A DNA stretch of 64,000 nt from Polaromonas sp. C04 (GTDB lineage Bacteria > Pseudomonadota > Gammaproteobacteria > Burkholderiales > Burkholderiaceae_C): positions 1 through 64,000 of the forward strand of contig NZ_MUNS01000025.1 in the NCBI RefSeq assembly GCF_002002705.1, given 5' to 3'. The notes beneath the pieces were generated by a model, which was not told the origin of the DNA, ran no database searches, and saw only the letters and a list, made by a program, of their open reading frames with translations. Shown here in pieces: positions 7,665 to 16,693 of this stretch. The translations under genes were made by a program, and so were the position numbers. Within the stretch, counting starts at the first letter, position 1, and each line of letters opens with the position of its first letter.

Positions 7665-8480
7665 ATGGCCCTGTGCCTGCGACGCGCGTTCTCGTGCGCC
7701 ATTTTGCTCATCGCCGCGCAGGCCGCCCTGGCGCAAGGATCCGCGAACGTGTTCCTGGAAGACGTGACCTGGACCGAGTTGCGCGACGCGTTGGCGGCGG
7801 GCAAAACGACGGCGATTATTCCGATCGGCGGGACCGAACAGAGCGGCCCCTACGTCGCACTGGGCAAGCACAACGCGCGCGTGAAGCTGCTGTCGCAGCG
7901 CATTGCGCAGGCGCTGGGCAATGCGCTCGTTGCGCCCGTCATCGCCTATGTGCCGGAGGGCGGCTATGCGCCGCCGACCTCCCACATGAAGTTTCCCGGC
8001 ACCCTGACGGTATCTGACGACGTGTTCGAGAAGACGCTGGAATCGGCGGCGAACAGCCTGAAGGTGCACGGCTTCAGAAACATCGTTTTCCTGGGCGACC
8101 ACGGCGGCTATCAAAACGATATCCGGCGCGTGGTGGTCCGCCTGAACAAGGCCTGGTCCGGCTCGCCGGCACGGGCTTTCGTGCCGGCGGAGTATTACGC
8201 CGCCAGTTCCGACGGTTATGCGCAGATCCTGCGCCAGCACGGGGTGCGCGATGACGAGATCGGCACGCACGCGGCGCTGGCCGACACCTCGCTGCAGCTC
8301 GCGGTCGCGCCCCAGATGGTGCGGCTGCAGCAACTGCGCAGCGCGCCCAAGCCCGGCGCTGCCGACGGTGTGTACGGCGGCGATCCGCGCCGCGCGTCGG
8401 CCGAACTCGGCCAGCTGGGCGTGGATGCGATCGTCTCGCGCACCGTGGCCGCCCTGAAAAAAGACACGGCGGCGCGCTGA
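7665..8480 (+). CDS. Exported creatininase-family protein with substituted metal ligands
   Basis: 271 aa from ATG 7665, chosen over an upstream start because GAGGAAATTT precedes it and a signal peptide (LRRAFSCAILLIAAQAALAQ) follows. The creatininase fold is visible as TAIIPIGGTEQSGPYVALGKHN, FLGDHGGYQND and EIGTHAALADTS. In cytoplasmic amidohydrolases these read TEQHGPHLPLGTD, NGHGGN and HAGExETS and bind two metals. Here His is Ser, Asp is His and the Gly-Glu after His is Ala-Leu. Export and these substitutions suggest a different substrate or mechanism. The beta-propeller gene follows 58 bp downstream, probably in the same unit. Confidence 0.8.
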   Translation: MALCLRRAFSCAILLIAAQAALAQGSANVFLEDVTWTELRDALAAGKTTAIIPIGGTEQSGPYVALGKHNARVKLLSQRIAQALGNALVAPVIAYVPEGGYAPPTSHMKFPGTLTVSDDVFEKTLESAANSLKVHGFRNIVFLGDHGGYQNDIRRVVVRLNKAWSGSPARAFVPAEYYAASSDGYAQILRQHGVRDDEIGTHAALADTSLQLAVAPQMVRLQQLRSAPKPGAADGVYGGDPRRASAELGQLGVDAIVSRTVAALKKDTAAR

Positions 8481-8538
8481 TGCGCCGCCGGCCCCGCTTT
8501 CCTTTCATCAACTCCTTTACTTTCAAACGGAATCCACC

Positions 8539-9702
8539 ATGACCTTGATTTCTCGTCCCTTGTCCCGCCTGGCTGCGCTTGCGCTGGCGGGTCTGTGTGC
8601 CGCCGGCGTCGCTGCCGCCGCCGCGCCGGTCGTCACGGTGCCCGGCATGCCGCCCGTGGTGAACCCGGACAACCTGTACAGCGAAGTGGGCGCCGGGCGC
8701 CTCAGCGCCGCGGTGGCGGGGGCGCTGCCCCGGGTGTATGTGCCCAATGTGCGCTCCAACGACGTCTATGTGATCGATCCGGCAACGTTCAAGGTGGTCG
8801 ACAAGTTCCGTGTGGGTTTCAGCCCGCAGCACGTCGTTCCCTCGTGGGATCTGCAGACCCTGTGGGTGGCCAACAATGCCGAAGGCCGGCCCGACGGCAG
8901 CCTGACGCCGATCGACCCGAAGACCGGCAAGCCCGGCAAAGCGGTCAGTGTGGACGACCCCTACAACATGTATTTCACGCCGGACGGCAAGGAGGCCATC
9001 GTGGTGGCGGAAGCCTATGCGCGGCTGGATTTTCGCGATGCGCACACGATGGCGCTGAATTCGAGCCTGAGCGTGCCGCAGTGCAAGGGGATCAACCACG
9101 CCGATTTTTCGATCGACGGCAAGTTCGCGCTGTTCACCTGTGAATTCGGCGGCAAGCTGGCCAAGATCGATCTGGTGAACCGCAAGGTCGTGGGCTACCT
9201 TGAACTCGACAAGAAGGGCATGCCGCAGGACATTCGCAGCTCACCCGACGGCCGGGTGTTCTACGTAGCCGACATGATGGCCGACGGCGTCTATCTGGTC
9301 GACGGCGACAGCTTCACGAAGGTGGGCTTCATCAAGACCGGCGTGGGCACACACGGGCTGTACCCGAGCCGCGACGGCACGAAACTGTACGTCTCGAATC
9401 GCGGCACCAACCGCATTCACGGGGCGCGCCGCGGCAAGGGCAGCGTCTCGGTGATCGACTTCGCCACGCGCAAGGTGCTCACGACCTGGCCGATTCCGGG
9501 CGGCGGCAGCCCCGACATGGGCAACGTCAGCGCGGACGGCAAGATGCTGTGGCTGTCCGGCCGCTTCGACGATGTGGTGTATGCCATTGACACCACGACG
9601 GGCGCGGTCAAGTCGATCAAGGTCGGCATGGAGCCGCATGGCCTGACCGTGTGGCCGCAGCCCGGGCGCTACTCGCTGGGCCATACCGGCAATATGCGCT
9701 GA
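8539..9702 (+). CDS. Exported YncE-like beta-propeller protein
   Basis: 387 aa with an N-terminal signal peptide (LAALALAGLCAAGVAAAAA). The body is a series of propeller blades of the form PRVYVPNVRSNDVYVIDPAT, YFTPDGKEAIVVAEAY, DFSIDGKFALFTCEFGGKL, SPDGRVFYVADMMADGVYLV, YPSRDGTKLYVSNRG and SADGKMLWLSGRFDDVVYAI, about seven repeats as in YVTN/YncE domains. Such proteins are periplasmic and often accompany PQQ or quinoprotein oxidation systems, but no dehydrogenase gene is adjacent. Paired with the exported creatininase-like gene. Specific role unknown. Confidence 0.8.
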   Translation: MTLISRPLSRLAALALAGLCAAGVAAAAAPVVTVPGMPPVVNPDNLYSEVGAGRLSAAVAGALPRVYVPNVRSNDVYVIDPATFKVVDKFRVGFSPQHVVPSWDLQTLWVANNAEGRPDGSLTPIDPKTGKPGKAVSVDDPYNMYFTPDGKEAIVVAEAYARLDFRDAHTMALNSSLSVPQCKGINHADFSIDGKFALFTCEFGGKLAKIDLVNRKVVGYLELDKKGMPQDIRSSPDGRVFYVADMMADGVYLVDGDSFTKVGFIKTGVGTHGLYPSRDGTKLYVSNRGTNRIHGARRGKGSVSVIDFATRKVLTTWPIPGGGSPDMGNVSADGKMLWLSGRFDDVVYAIDTTTGAVKSIKVGMEPHGLTVWPQPGRYSLGHTGNMR

Positions 9703-9709
9703 TCGGCCC

Positions 9710-11953
9710 CTACACTTTGACCCGGTCCGCGGCCAGCCGCAACTCGCGCGCCATGGCGCAGGCCAGCGCCAGGCGCCGCAACAGCCAGGGCGTGAGGTCG
9801 GCGGCCACCAGCGGGTCGGGCCGCGGCTGGAACGGCTGGCCCGCCACGACCGGCATGGGCTCTGGCCCGGCGCTGCCAGCGTCGGCCCTGGTGCCGCCGC
9901 CGGCCAGCTCTTGCTGAATCCGCAAAGACGCCTGTTGCAGTGCCGGAGTCGCTACGCCGAGGTCGAGCTGGGGGTGACGCAGCAGCAGTGATTTGATGGC
10001 CGTGAGCTGGGCCAGCAACTGGTAGCTGCGCGCCTGCAGCGTCTCGAGCGGCTCCAGCGGCGGGCGCACCTGGCGCGGCTCGGCCATGGTGCGCTGGATC
10101 GCCAGCGTCACGGCCGACAGGCTGTCGTAGGCTTCGCGGCGCGCCAGCCGCCAGGGCAGGTCGGACTTGCGTTCCTTGTCCAGCAGCGCCAGCGCCAGCA
10201 GGGCATGCTGGCGCTGGGCCTTCACGCTGCGCTGCACCAGGGCGGGAATCTGGTTGCGCTCCCAGGCCGGCAATATGTAGCTGAACAGCCAGGCGATGGA
10301 GGCGCCGAGCAGGGTGTCGGCCAGGCGTTCGCCCATCGCCAGGACGGGCTGCAGGCCGGTCACCAGCAGGTGCACCATGAGCAGGGCGCCGAGCGTTGCC
10401 GCGACCGTGGTGTAGAGATAGCGGCGCAGTGCAAAGGCATGGGCCAGCCCCTGGCTCAGCGCCACCACCAGCAAGATGGTGAAGCCGCCCGGGCGGGTCG
10501 CCAGCAGCGCCATGACCAGCAGGCAGCCGAGCACGGTGCCGGCCACGCGCGCGTTACGCCGCTGCACCGTTTGCGCCAGGTTGCCGCGCATCACCACCAC
10601 GATGGAGAAAAGAACCCAGTACCCGTGCCCCGCCCACGGCAAGTGCAGGGAGACCAGATAGCCGGCGCCGACCGCGAGCGTGGCGCGCAGCGCGTAGCGC
10701 AGCATCGGGGCGCGCCAGCTCAGTTGCCCCAGCAGGGGCTGCCACGACCAGGTGGTGGCACTCACGAACAGCTGCCACTGCGTGCGCACGTCGGCCAGTT
10801 CGGGGCGCACGTCGCCGCGCGCCAGGGCGACCATGCGGGCGGTTTCGTCGTGGATGTGGCCGATGCGGTTCGCCATGCTGTGCAACAGGGCGGCGGAGTC
10901 GGGTTCGCCGGTATTCAGGGGAAACGGCTGCGGGCCCGCGCGGGTTTGCGGCGGCAGTGCGCCGTGCAGCCGCTCGCGCAGGTCGGGCACCGGGACGATC
11001 GCGTTGCGCGCGCGCCCCAGCAGCAGGTCCAGCGCCAGCTGCTCGAGCTCGGCGGCGGTGGTGTTCAGGGCCGTCTGCAGCAGCGGCAGCGTGGGGGCCG
11101 TGGCACTGGCATGGTGGGTCAGCAAAAAGTCCAGGTCCAGGTTGCAGGCGAGCTGGTGGTCGCGCGCCTCGAGCAGGGCGAGCAGCATGGCGGCCAGCCG
11201 CTGGCGCTTCGGTGTGGTGGGCGACTCCAGCACCACGTCGCGGGTGTTTTGCAGGTAGTCTGCCAGCGTGATCTGCTGCCCCAGCATGATGGCCAGCAGC
11301 GCTTCGTGATCGGGCTCGGGCCCCAAGCGCCGGGCCTGGGTGCGCAGGATCTGTGCGAACGTGACCAGGCATTCGGCCAGCAACTGGGTGCGAAAGAGCT
11401 GGTTCAGCACATGGGTGGTGAGCACCGCCCAGATCAGATACAGAACTGCGCCGACCCCGTACCAGCCGGTGTTCATGGCGATTTGTTCGAGCGACGACGG
11501 CGGCGGCGCCGCCATGGCGAACAGCATCGAGAACAGCATCGAGAACGTGATGGGGCCGCCGCGCTTGCCCCAGGCCATCAGCATGACGGACAGAAACGTG
11601 CCGGCCACCAGCACCAGCCCGAGCTGCACGGGGTCCTGGTGCACCAGCTGTACCAGCACGAACAGCGGCGCACCCAGCAGCGGCGCGGGCAGTATCTGCG
11701 TCAGCTTGCCACGGCGCGGCGCCGCGACATCGGGCAGGCTGGTGATCAGGACACCGACCGCGGCGCTGGAGACCGCGACCACGCCGGCCAGCGCGAACAC
11801 GGCCAGCAAAATCACCAGCAGGCCCACCGATACCGCCAGGCCGTTGGTCACGTACTGGCTGAGCACGACGCGCAGCACCCGGTGCGTGGCAGCGCGCAGC
11901 CGGGCGGCCAGCGAGAAGGGGAGGGTCAGGTCAGGCGGGTTCCGGTTCATCAT
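9710..11953 (-). CDS. FUSC-family inner-membrane transporter (YccS/AaeB-like)
   Basis: 747 aa. N-terminal block of about six hydrophobic helices (residues 30-190), a soluble stretch of about 220 residues, a second block of helices (residues 420-540: RATLAVGAGYLVSL, GYWVLFSIVVVMRGNLAQT, FTILLVVALSQGLAHAF) and a soluble C-terminal helical region. Two membrane halves with the WAGHGYWVLFSIVVVMR signature are typical of fusaric acid resistance/YccS-type proteins, thought to export aromatic acids. The gene ends 8 bp from the convergent beta-propeller gene. Substrate cannot be told from the sequence. Confidence 0.88.
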   Translation of the reverse strand: MMNRNPPDLTLPFSLAARLRAATHRVLRVVLSQYVTNGLAVSVGLLVILLAVFALAGVVAVSSAAVGVLITSLPDVAAPRRGKLTQILPAPLLGAPLFVLVQLVHQDPVQLGLVLVAGTFLSVMLMAWGKRGGPITFSMLFSMLFAMAAPPPSSLEQIAMNTGWYGVGAVLYLIWAVLTTHVLNQLFRTQLLAECLVTFAQILRTQARRLGPEPDHEALLAIMLGQQITLADYLQNTRDVVLESPTTPKRQRLAAMLLALLEARDHQLACNLDLDFLLTHHASATAPTLPLLQTALNTTAAELEQLALDLLLGRARNAIVPVPDLRERLHGALPPQTRAGPQPFPLNTGEPDSAALLHSMANRIGHIHDETARMVALARGDVRPELADVRTQWQLFVSATTWSWQPLLGQLSWRAPMLRYALRATLAVGAGYLVSLHLPWAGHGYWVLFSIVVVMRGNLAQTVQRRNARVAGTVLGCLLVMALLATRPGGFTILLVVALSQGLAHAFALRRYLYTTVAATLGALLMVHLLVTGLQPVLAMGERLADTLLGASIAWLFSYILPAWERNQIPALVQRSVKAQRQHALLALALLDKERKSDLPWRLARREAYDSLSAVTLAIQRTMAEPRQVRPPLEPLETLQARSYQLLAQLTAIKSLLLRHPQLDLGVATPALQQASLRIQQELAGGGTRADAGSAGPEPMPVVAGQPFQPRPDPLVAADLTPWLLRRLALACAMARELRLAADRVKV

Positions 11954-11983
11954 GTGCGCAGCACACTTTACCGGACTGGCGCG

Positions 11984-12907
11984 TCAGGGCGCCGCAGAAT
12001 CGGCATCCTTGGGCCGGGCGGGCGCCGGTGCCGGGGCTGAGGGCGACGTGGCCCCTGGCGCCGTGAGCGTCTGGCGCAGCGCGGCTTTTTCGCCGGCGCT
12101 GGCAAACTTGCTGTACTTCGCCAAAAGCGGCACCAGCTGGCCGTAGATCTTCGGGTTTGCCGCCAGGCATTCCTTCTGCTCCATGAAGTCGGCCTCGCCC
12201 GTGAGGTTGCCGACCAGGCCGCCGGCCTCGGTCACCAGGAGCGAGCCCGCCGCCACGTCCCACGGCTGCAGGCCGGTTTCGAAAAAACCGTCGGTAAAGC
12301 CGGCCGCCACATAGGCCAGGTCCAGCGCGGCGGCGCCGGGGCGGCGCAGGCCGGCGGTGCGCGGCATCAGATCGGCCATCATGGCCAGGTAGTTCTTGAA
12401 GTTGTCGCCCGGGCGGAACGGGAAGCCGGTGGAGATCAGGCATTCCTGCAGCCGTGTGCGCTTGGACACGCGCAGGCGCCGGTCGTTCATGTAGGCGCCG
12501 CGACCGCGCGTGGCGGTGAACAGGTCGTTGCGGCTGGGGTCGTACACGACGGCCTGCTCGACCTTGCCGCGCGAGGTCAATGCAATGCTCACGCAATACA
12601 CCGGAAAGCCGTGGATGAAGTTGGTGGTGCCGTCCAGCGGGTCGATGATCCAGACGAATTCCGAATCCTTCGCGCCGTGCTCGCTGCCCGACTCCTCGGC
12701 CAGGATGCCGTGGCCCGGATAGGCGGTGAGCAGGGTTTCGATGATGGCCTGCTCGCTCGCGTGATCGACTTCGGTGACGAAATCGTTGACCTGTTTTTGC
12801 GAAATGCGGATGGCTTCCACATCGAGCGCGGCGCGGTTGATGATGGCGCCGGCGGCGCGGGCGGCCTTGATGGCCACGTTGAGCATGGGGTGCAGATTGG
12901 GCGACAT
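11984..12907 (-). CDS. suhB: Inositol monophosphatase family protein SuhB
   Basis: 307 aa from ATG 12907 ([20 protein letters not shown]). The Mg-binding motifs are complete: [37 protein letters not shown] and [15 protein letters not shown]. It dephosphorylates inositol phosphates; in proteobacteria it also acts in rRNA transcription and folding. Compared with E. coli SuhB (267 aa) it has an Ala/Pro-rich C-terminal tail (residues about 280-307), probably disordered. An in-frame upstream start would run through the hairpin before the gene and is rejected. Confidence 0.95.
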   Translation of the reverse strand: MSPNLHPMLNVAIKAARAAGAIINRAALDVEAIRISQKQVNDFVTEVDHASEQAIIETLLTAYPGHGILAEESGSEHGAKDSEFVWIIDPLDGTTNFIHGFPVYCVSIALTSRGKVEQAVVYDPSRNDLFTATRGRGAYMNDRRLRVSKRTRLQECLISTGFPFRPGDNFKNYLAMMADLMPRTAGLRRPGAAALDLAYVAAGFTDGFFETGLQPWDVAAGSLLVTEAGGLVGNLTGEADFMEQKECLAANPKIYGQLVPLLAKYSKFASAGEKAALRQTLTAPGATSPSAPAPAPARPKDADSAAP

Positions 12908-12960
12908 AAATTTTGAACCTTGCGGGACAGGCCTTTGGCGCTGTCCCCAACGGGTTGAAG

Positions 12961-12992
12961 AGCAAAACAAATCTGCCCGGCGATGCGGGCAG
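12961..12992 (-). terminator. Rho-independent terminator after pagL
   Basis: On minus, stem CTGCCCG (12992-12986), 6-nt loop, CGGGCAG (12979-12973), then ATTTGTTTTGCT. Placed 39 bp past the pagL stop and 54 bp before suhB, so it would separate these same-strand genes. Confidence 0.55.
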
Positions 12993-13030
12993 CGGCAATG
13001 GGGTGATTTTACCTGTCGGCGCGCCGCGCT

Positions 13031-13594
13031 TCAGTACAGGCAGGTCAGGCTCAATTGCAGCAAGGTGAATCCGGGGTTGGGCTGCTTGATGTCGGCGTTG
13101 GAAAAATGCGAGACGCGCAGGCTGGCACGCACGGCGGGCGTGAACTGGTAGCCCACACCCAGGTGGTCGCCGAACTGGAACGCCGTGCTGATGGCCTTGT
13201 CGGCAAATTGAGTGCGGCTGACCAGCGTGGGGCCGATCCCGCCTTCGACGAAGAAGCGCCCGCCATCGGGCCACCAGCGCAGCATCGGAATGGCGCTGAG
13301 TTGCCACAGGCTGGCAGGCTGGCGCCCCTGCCTGGCATCCCAGTACGACACGCCGAACTCGCCGGTCAGCTCGACCCGGCCGGGGCCGTCCGCCGACCGA
13401 TGGGTCCATAGCACCGGCGTTTCCCAGCCCAGCGTGGTGCGCAGCGCATCGGTACTCCCGGCCAGTTGCACCATGATGCCGCCGCGATCTGGTGGGACGG
13501 CAGACGGTGCGGGCGTGACCTGCGCGCGCGCGCCCGTCGCCAGCATCAGCGCGGCGCCGAGCATGAGAAACCTGAAGACGGCAAGACGACCCAT
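13031..13594 (-). CDS. pagL: PagL-like lipid A 3-O-deacylase, outer membrane
   Basis: 187 aa from ATG 13594, preceded by GGGAAGG; a longer frame adds 16 poor residues. Signal peptide (FRFLMLGAALMLATGARA) and a short beta-barrel of alternating residues, ending in ...LSLTCLY with a C-terminal aromatic typical of outer-membrane barrels. The catalytic RVSHFSNADIKQPNPG gives the His-x-Ser pair of PagL, which removes the 3-O acyl chain of lipid A. The third catalytic residue (Glu, 14 positions after the His in Pseudomonas PagL) appears as Thr here in my alignment, so activity is uncertain. Confidence 0.85.
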   Translation of the reverse strand: MGRLAVFRFLMLGAALMLATGARAQVTPAPSAVPPDRGGIMVQLAGSTDALRTTLGWETPVLWTHRSADGPGRVELTGEFGVSYWDARQGRQPASLWQLSAIPMLRWWPDGGRFFVEGGIGPTLVSRTQFADKAISTAFQFGDHLGVGYQFTPAVRASLRVSHFSNADIKQPNPGFTLLQLSLTCLY

Positions 13595-13733
13595 GGTGAC
13601 CTTCCCAATGTTTTTTCCTGGTGGCGCTCGATGATTCTGCAATCATTCAAGGCGCGCTGCTCGCGGTCCGTGCGGCGACAATGGCAGATCCTGTGGTTAT
13701 TCGACTTGTCCTGATGCTATTTCTTCGGCGTCC

Positions 13734-14567
13734 ATGAAGACCCGTTTCATTCTGATCAATACCAGCCACGCCGGCAACGTGGGGGCTGCGGCCCGCGCCA
13801 TGAAGGTGATGGGCTTCGACGACCTGGTGCTGGTCGCGCCGCGCTGGGCCAATGTGCTGCGCCGCGAGGAGACCATCCAGCGCGCCAGCGGGGCGCTCGA
13901 CGTGCTGAAGAGCGCGCGCATCGTGGCCACGCTGGACGAGGCTTTGGACGGCATGACGCATCTGTGCGCCACCGCGATGACGCCGCGCGACTTCGGGCCG
14001 CCCACGGTGGCGCCGCGCGAGCATTTCGAGATGCTATCAAAAGAAGAGCGTAGTGTGAAGACCGTGCAAGGGCTACAGCTTGATAAGACCGTGAATCCGG
14101 AGCAGGGCGTGGCGTTCCTCTTCGGCTCCGAGCGCTTTGGCATGCGCAACGAGGACGTGTACCGCTGCCACGCCTGCCTGAGCATTCCGACCAACCCGTC
14201 GTTCGGCTCACTGAACCTCGGCGCGGCGATCCAGGTCATTGCCTACGAATGGCGGCTTGCGCTGGGCGGCTTTGCGGTGCAGGACCGGGCCGCGGCGCCG
14301 GTGTATGCCGATGCCCGGCAGGTCGGCGGCATGCTGGAGCATTGGGAGCGCACGCTCGTCGATATCGATTTCCTGGACCCCGAAGCGCCCAAAAAACTCG
14401 TGCCGCGGCTCAACCAGCTCGTGAATCGTGCGCACATCACCGTGGAGGAAATCCATATCCTGCGCGGCATCGCCAAGGCGGTGGCGCAGGTGGCGGCGCG
14501 CGCCAAAGCCAGCACTGACGCGGCTGCTGAGGCGCCGCAGCCGGCAGAAATACCGGCGAAACGCTAG
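13734..14567 (+). CDS. trmJ: tRNA (cytidine/uridine-32) 2'-O-methyltransferase TrmJ
   Basis: 277 aa. SPOUT-class methyltransferase: N-terminal FILINTSHAGNVGAAARAMK, knot motifs FLFGSERFGM and SFGSLNLGAAIQVIAYEW. It methylates the ribose of nucleotide 32 in several tRNAs. Between TPRDFGPPTVAPREHF and GVAFLFGSERFG lies an extra segment (about residues 99-121) that homologues have only as a short loop. It is encoded by a copy of the dispersed repeat at 14031-14084. cysE follows 9 bp downstream. Confidence 0.93.
   Translation: MKTRFILINTSHAGNVGAAARAMKVMGFDDLVLVAPRWANVLRREETIQRASGALDVLKSARIVATLDEALDGMTHLCATAMTPRDFGPPTVAPREHFEMLSKEERSVKTVQGLQLDKTVNPEQGVAFLFGSERFGMRNEDVYRCHACLSIPTNPSFGSLNLGAAIQVIAYEWRLALGGFAVQDRAAAPVYADARQVGGMLEHWERTLVDIDFLDPEAPKKLVPRLNQLVNRAHITVEEIHILRGIAKAVAQVAARAKASTDAAAEAPQPAEIPAKR
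14031..14084 (+). repeat. Dispersed TGCTAT/GGGCT repeat, copy C, inside trmJ
   Basis: ATGCTATCAAAAGAAGAGCG, then TAGTGTGAAG, CAAGGGCTACAG and CTTGAT. It carries the TGCTATCAAAA start and the CAAGGGCTA core. It is in frame and supplies the extra MLSKEERSVKTVQGLQL segment of TrmJ. Confidence 0.7.
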
Positions 14568-14576
14568 ACTCCACGG

Positions 14577-15350
14577 ATGTTTTCGCGCCTACGTTCCGAC
14601 ATTCAATGCATTCTTGACCGCGACCCGGCCGCGCGCAGCACCTGGGAGGTGCTGACCTGCTATCCGGGGCTGCACGCGCTGGTGTTTCACCGCCGCGCGC
14701 ACTGGTGCTGGGAGCATGGTTTCAAATGGCTGGGGCGTTTTCTGTCGCACATCGCGCGTGGGCTGACCGGCATTGAAATCCACCCCGGCGCCAAAATCGG
14801 CGAGCGCGTGTTCTTCGACCACGCCATGGGCGTGGTGATCGGCGAGACCGCCGAGATCGGCGATGGCTGCACCATCTACCAGGGCGTCACGCTCGGCGGC
14901 ACCTCGCTCTACAAGGGCGTGAAGCGCCATCCGACGCTGGGGCGCGACGTGGTGGTGAGCGCGGGCGCCAAGGTGCTGGGCGGCTTCGTGGTGGGCGACG
15001 GCGCCAAGATCGGCAGCAACGCGGTGGTGATCAAGCCGGTGCCGGCGGGCGCCACGGCCGTGGGCATTCCGGCGCGCATCATTTTGTCCAAGGCGGGCGA
15101 GAGCGCCGATGTGGCGGCCCCGGAGCGCAAGTTCTCGGCCTACGGCATCACGCAGGAAGACGACCCGCTGAGCCAGGCCATGAAGGGGCTGATCGAGAAC
15201 GCCTCCTCGCACGAGCACCAGATCGCGCTGTTGTGGCAGGCCGTCGAGACGCTCTCCAGCGCCCGGCCGACCCGCGATTGCGTGCCGGTCGATGCGACGC
15301 GCAGCGAAGCCTTCGAGGCCGAGAAGCTGAACCAGCTGGTCGGCAAGTAG
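14577..15350 (+). CDS. cysE: Serine O-acetyltransferase
   Basis: 257 aa. It makes O-acetylserine for cysteine synthesis from serine and acetyl-CoA. The N-terminal helical domain begins [20 protein letters not shown]; left-handed beta-helix hexapeptides run from [20 protein letters not shown] through [20 protein letters not shown] to [18 protein letters not shown]. The catalytic Asp/His pair (FFDHA) and the GGTS turn are present. The C-terminus beyond residue 180 is longer than in short CysE forms, as in other betaproteobacteria. Follows trmJ by 9 bp, probably co-transcribed. Confidence 0.95.
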   Translation: MFSRLRSDIQCILDRDPAARSTWEVLTCYPGLHALVFHRRAHWCWEHGFKWLGRFLSHIARGLTGIEIHPGAKIGERVFFDHAMGVVIGETAEIGDGCTIYQGVTLGGTSLYKGVKRHPTLGRDVVVSAGAKVLGGFVVGDGAKIGSNAVVIKPVPAGATAVGIPARIILSKAGESADVAAPERKFSAYGITQEDDPLSQAMKGLIENASSHEHQIALLWQAVETLSSARPTRDCVPVDATRSEAFEAEKLNQLVGK

Positions 15351-15388
15351 GCCGCCCGGCGCGGTTGCGGCTGCGGGCCGAATCCCGG

Positions 15389-15997
15389 TTATGGCCGCGC
15401 GGGGCGCACCGCGCTCTTGGGCCGGAAGGCCTTGCACACTTCGTTGTTTGTTTCCAGGTACGGGCCGCCAATCAGGTCCACGCAGTACGGCACGGCCGCA
15501 AAAATCCCCGGCACGATGGATTCGCCCGTGGCGCTCTTCAGTCCTTCCAGCGTTTCCTGGATCGATTTGGGCTGGCCCGGCAGGTTGATGATCAGGCTTC
15601 GGTCGCGTACCACGGCGCATTGGCGCGACAGGATGGCGGTGGGCACGAAGTGCAGGCTGATCTGGCGCATCTGCTCGCCAAAGCCGGGCATCAGTTTGTG
15701 CGCCACCGCCAGCGTGGCCTCGGGCGTGACGTCGCGCGGGGCCGGACCGGTGCCGCCGGTGGTCAGCACCAGCGCGCAGCCGGCATCCACCAGTTCGATC
15801 AGCGCGGCGCTGATGGCGGCCTGTTCGTCGGGGATCAGCCGGGCCTCGAATTGCACGGAGTTCTTCAGCGCGCGCGCCAGCCACTCCTTGAGTGCGGGCA
15901 GGCCCTTGTCTTCGTAGACCCCGCTGGAGGCGCGGTCGCTGACCGAGACGATGCCGATCTTGACGGCGTCGAGCGAAGTGGCTTGTGGCGTGTTCAT
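15389..15997 (-). CDS. mog: Molybdopterin adenylyltransferase
   Basis: 202 aa. MoaB/Mog fold: KIGIVSVSDRASSGVYEDKG at the N-terminus, LTTGGTGPAPRDVTPEAT (MPT-binding loop) near residue 88, and LIINLPGQPKSIQETLEGL near 145. It adenylates molybdopterin before molybdenum insertion, a step needed by the molybdenum enzyme NasA encoded 7 kb away. Its ATG overlaps the darP stop by 4 nt (ATGA), so the two are translationally coupled. Confidence 0.93.
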   Translation of the reverse strand: MNTPQATSLDAVKIGIVSVSDRASSGVYEDKGLPALKEWLARALKNSVQFEARLIPDEQAAISAALIELVDAGCALVLTTGGTGPAPRDVTPEATLAVAHKLMPGFGEQMRQISLHFVPTAILSRQCAVVRDRSLIINLPGQPKSIQETLEGLKSATGESIVPGIFAAVPYCVDLIGGPYLETNNEVCKAFRPKSAVRPARP

Positions 15998-16629
15998 GGT
16001 GTCTGTGCTGCCGGCGCGGCGCCGGCCTCCTTGTTGGCGAGCTGCTCCCGCACCAGCTGGAAGATGTCGCGATAGGCGCGGCCATGGCGCGGCGCCTCGC
16101 CGGGCTTGCCCGGCCTGGCGTCCTTGCGCGCCTGGCGGATCAGCGCGCGCAACTGCTGGGTGTCGGTTTGCGCAAAGTCGGCGAGCCAGCGGCCCAGCGC
16201 GTCCTCATTGGCAATCAGCGCGTCGCGCCATTGTTCGGCCAGGTGCAAATGGAGCGTTTCCTGGGCCGAGCCGCTGTGCTGCTCCTCGAGCGCGGCGCGG
16301 ATCGCGACCAGCGTCTCGGGGGCTAACTGCCGCATCAGCTTGCCGATGAACTGCATCTGGCGCCGCTTGCCCTCGAAGTTGCTGATGCGCTTGGCCTCCT
16401 GCACCGCATCAGCCAGTTTCTCCGACAGGTCCAGCCGCTCTAACAGCTCCGCGCGCAAGGTCAGCAGGTCTTCGCCGAGTTTTTGCAGCTCGGTGCTCTC
16501 GCGTTTGAGATCGGTCTTGCTCTGCGCGTCGGTGCCCTTGAGCTCGCGCTTGAGTTCGAGGTCGAGCTCGCTGCCCTCGGCAACGAATTTGCCGTGGACG
16601 AAGTAGCCTTTGGTGGGTTTGCGTGACAT
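15994..16629 (-). CDS. darP: Ribosome-associated protein DarP (YjgA)
   Basis: 211 aa from ATG 16629 (MSRKPTKGYFVHGKFVAEGS); an upstream frame adds 36 residues out of character. Highly charged and helical (LDLELKRELKGTDAQSKTDL, FEGKRRQMQFIGKLMRQL, WRDALIANEDALGRWLADF), the pattern of the DUF615/YjgA family. YjgA associates with late 50S precursors in E. coli. Head gene of the darP-mog pair, divergent from pmbA 65 bp away. Confidence 0.92.
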   Translation of the reverse strand: MSRKPTKGYFVHGKFVAEGSELDLELKRELKGTDAQSKTDLKRESTELQKLGEDLLTLRAELLERLDLSEKLADAVQEAKRISNFEGKRRQMQFIGKLMRQLAPETLVAIRAALEEQHSGSAQETLHLHLAEQWRDALIANEDALGRWLADFAQTDTQQLRALIRQARKDARPGKPGEAPRHGRAYRDIFQLVREQLANKEAGAAPAAQTP

Positions 16630-16693
16630 GGTAGGGTGATCAGGAAGGGCGGCGGCCCCCGGGGCCACTGCGGCAAGTATCATAGCTGTCGAT

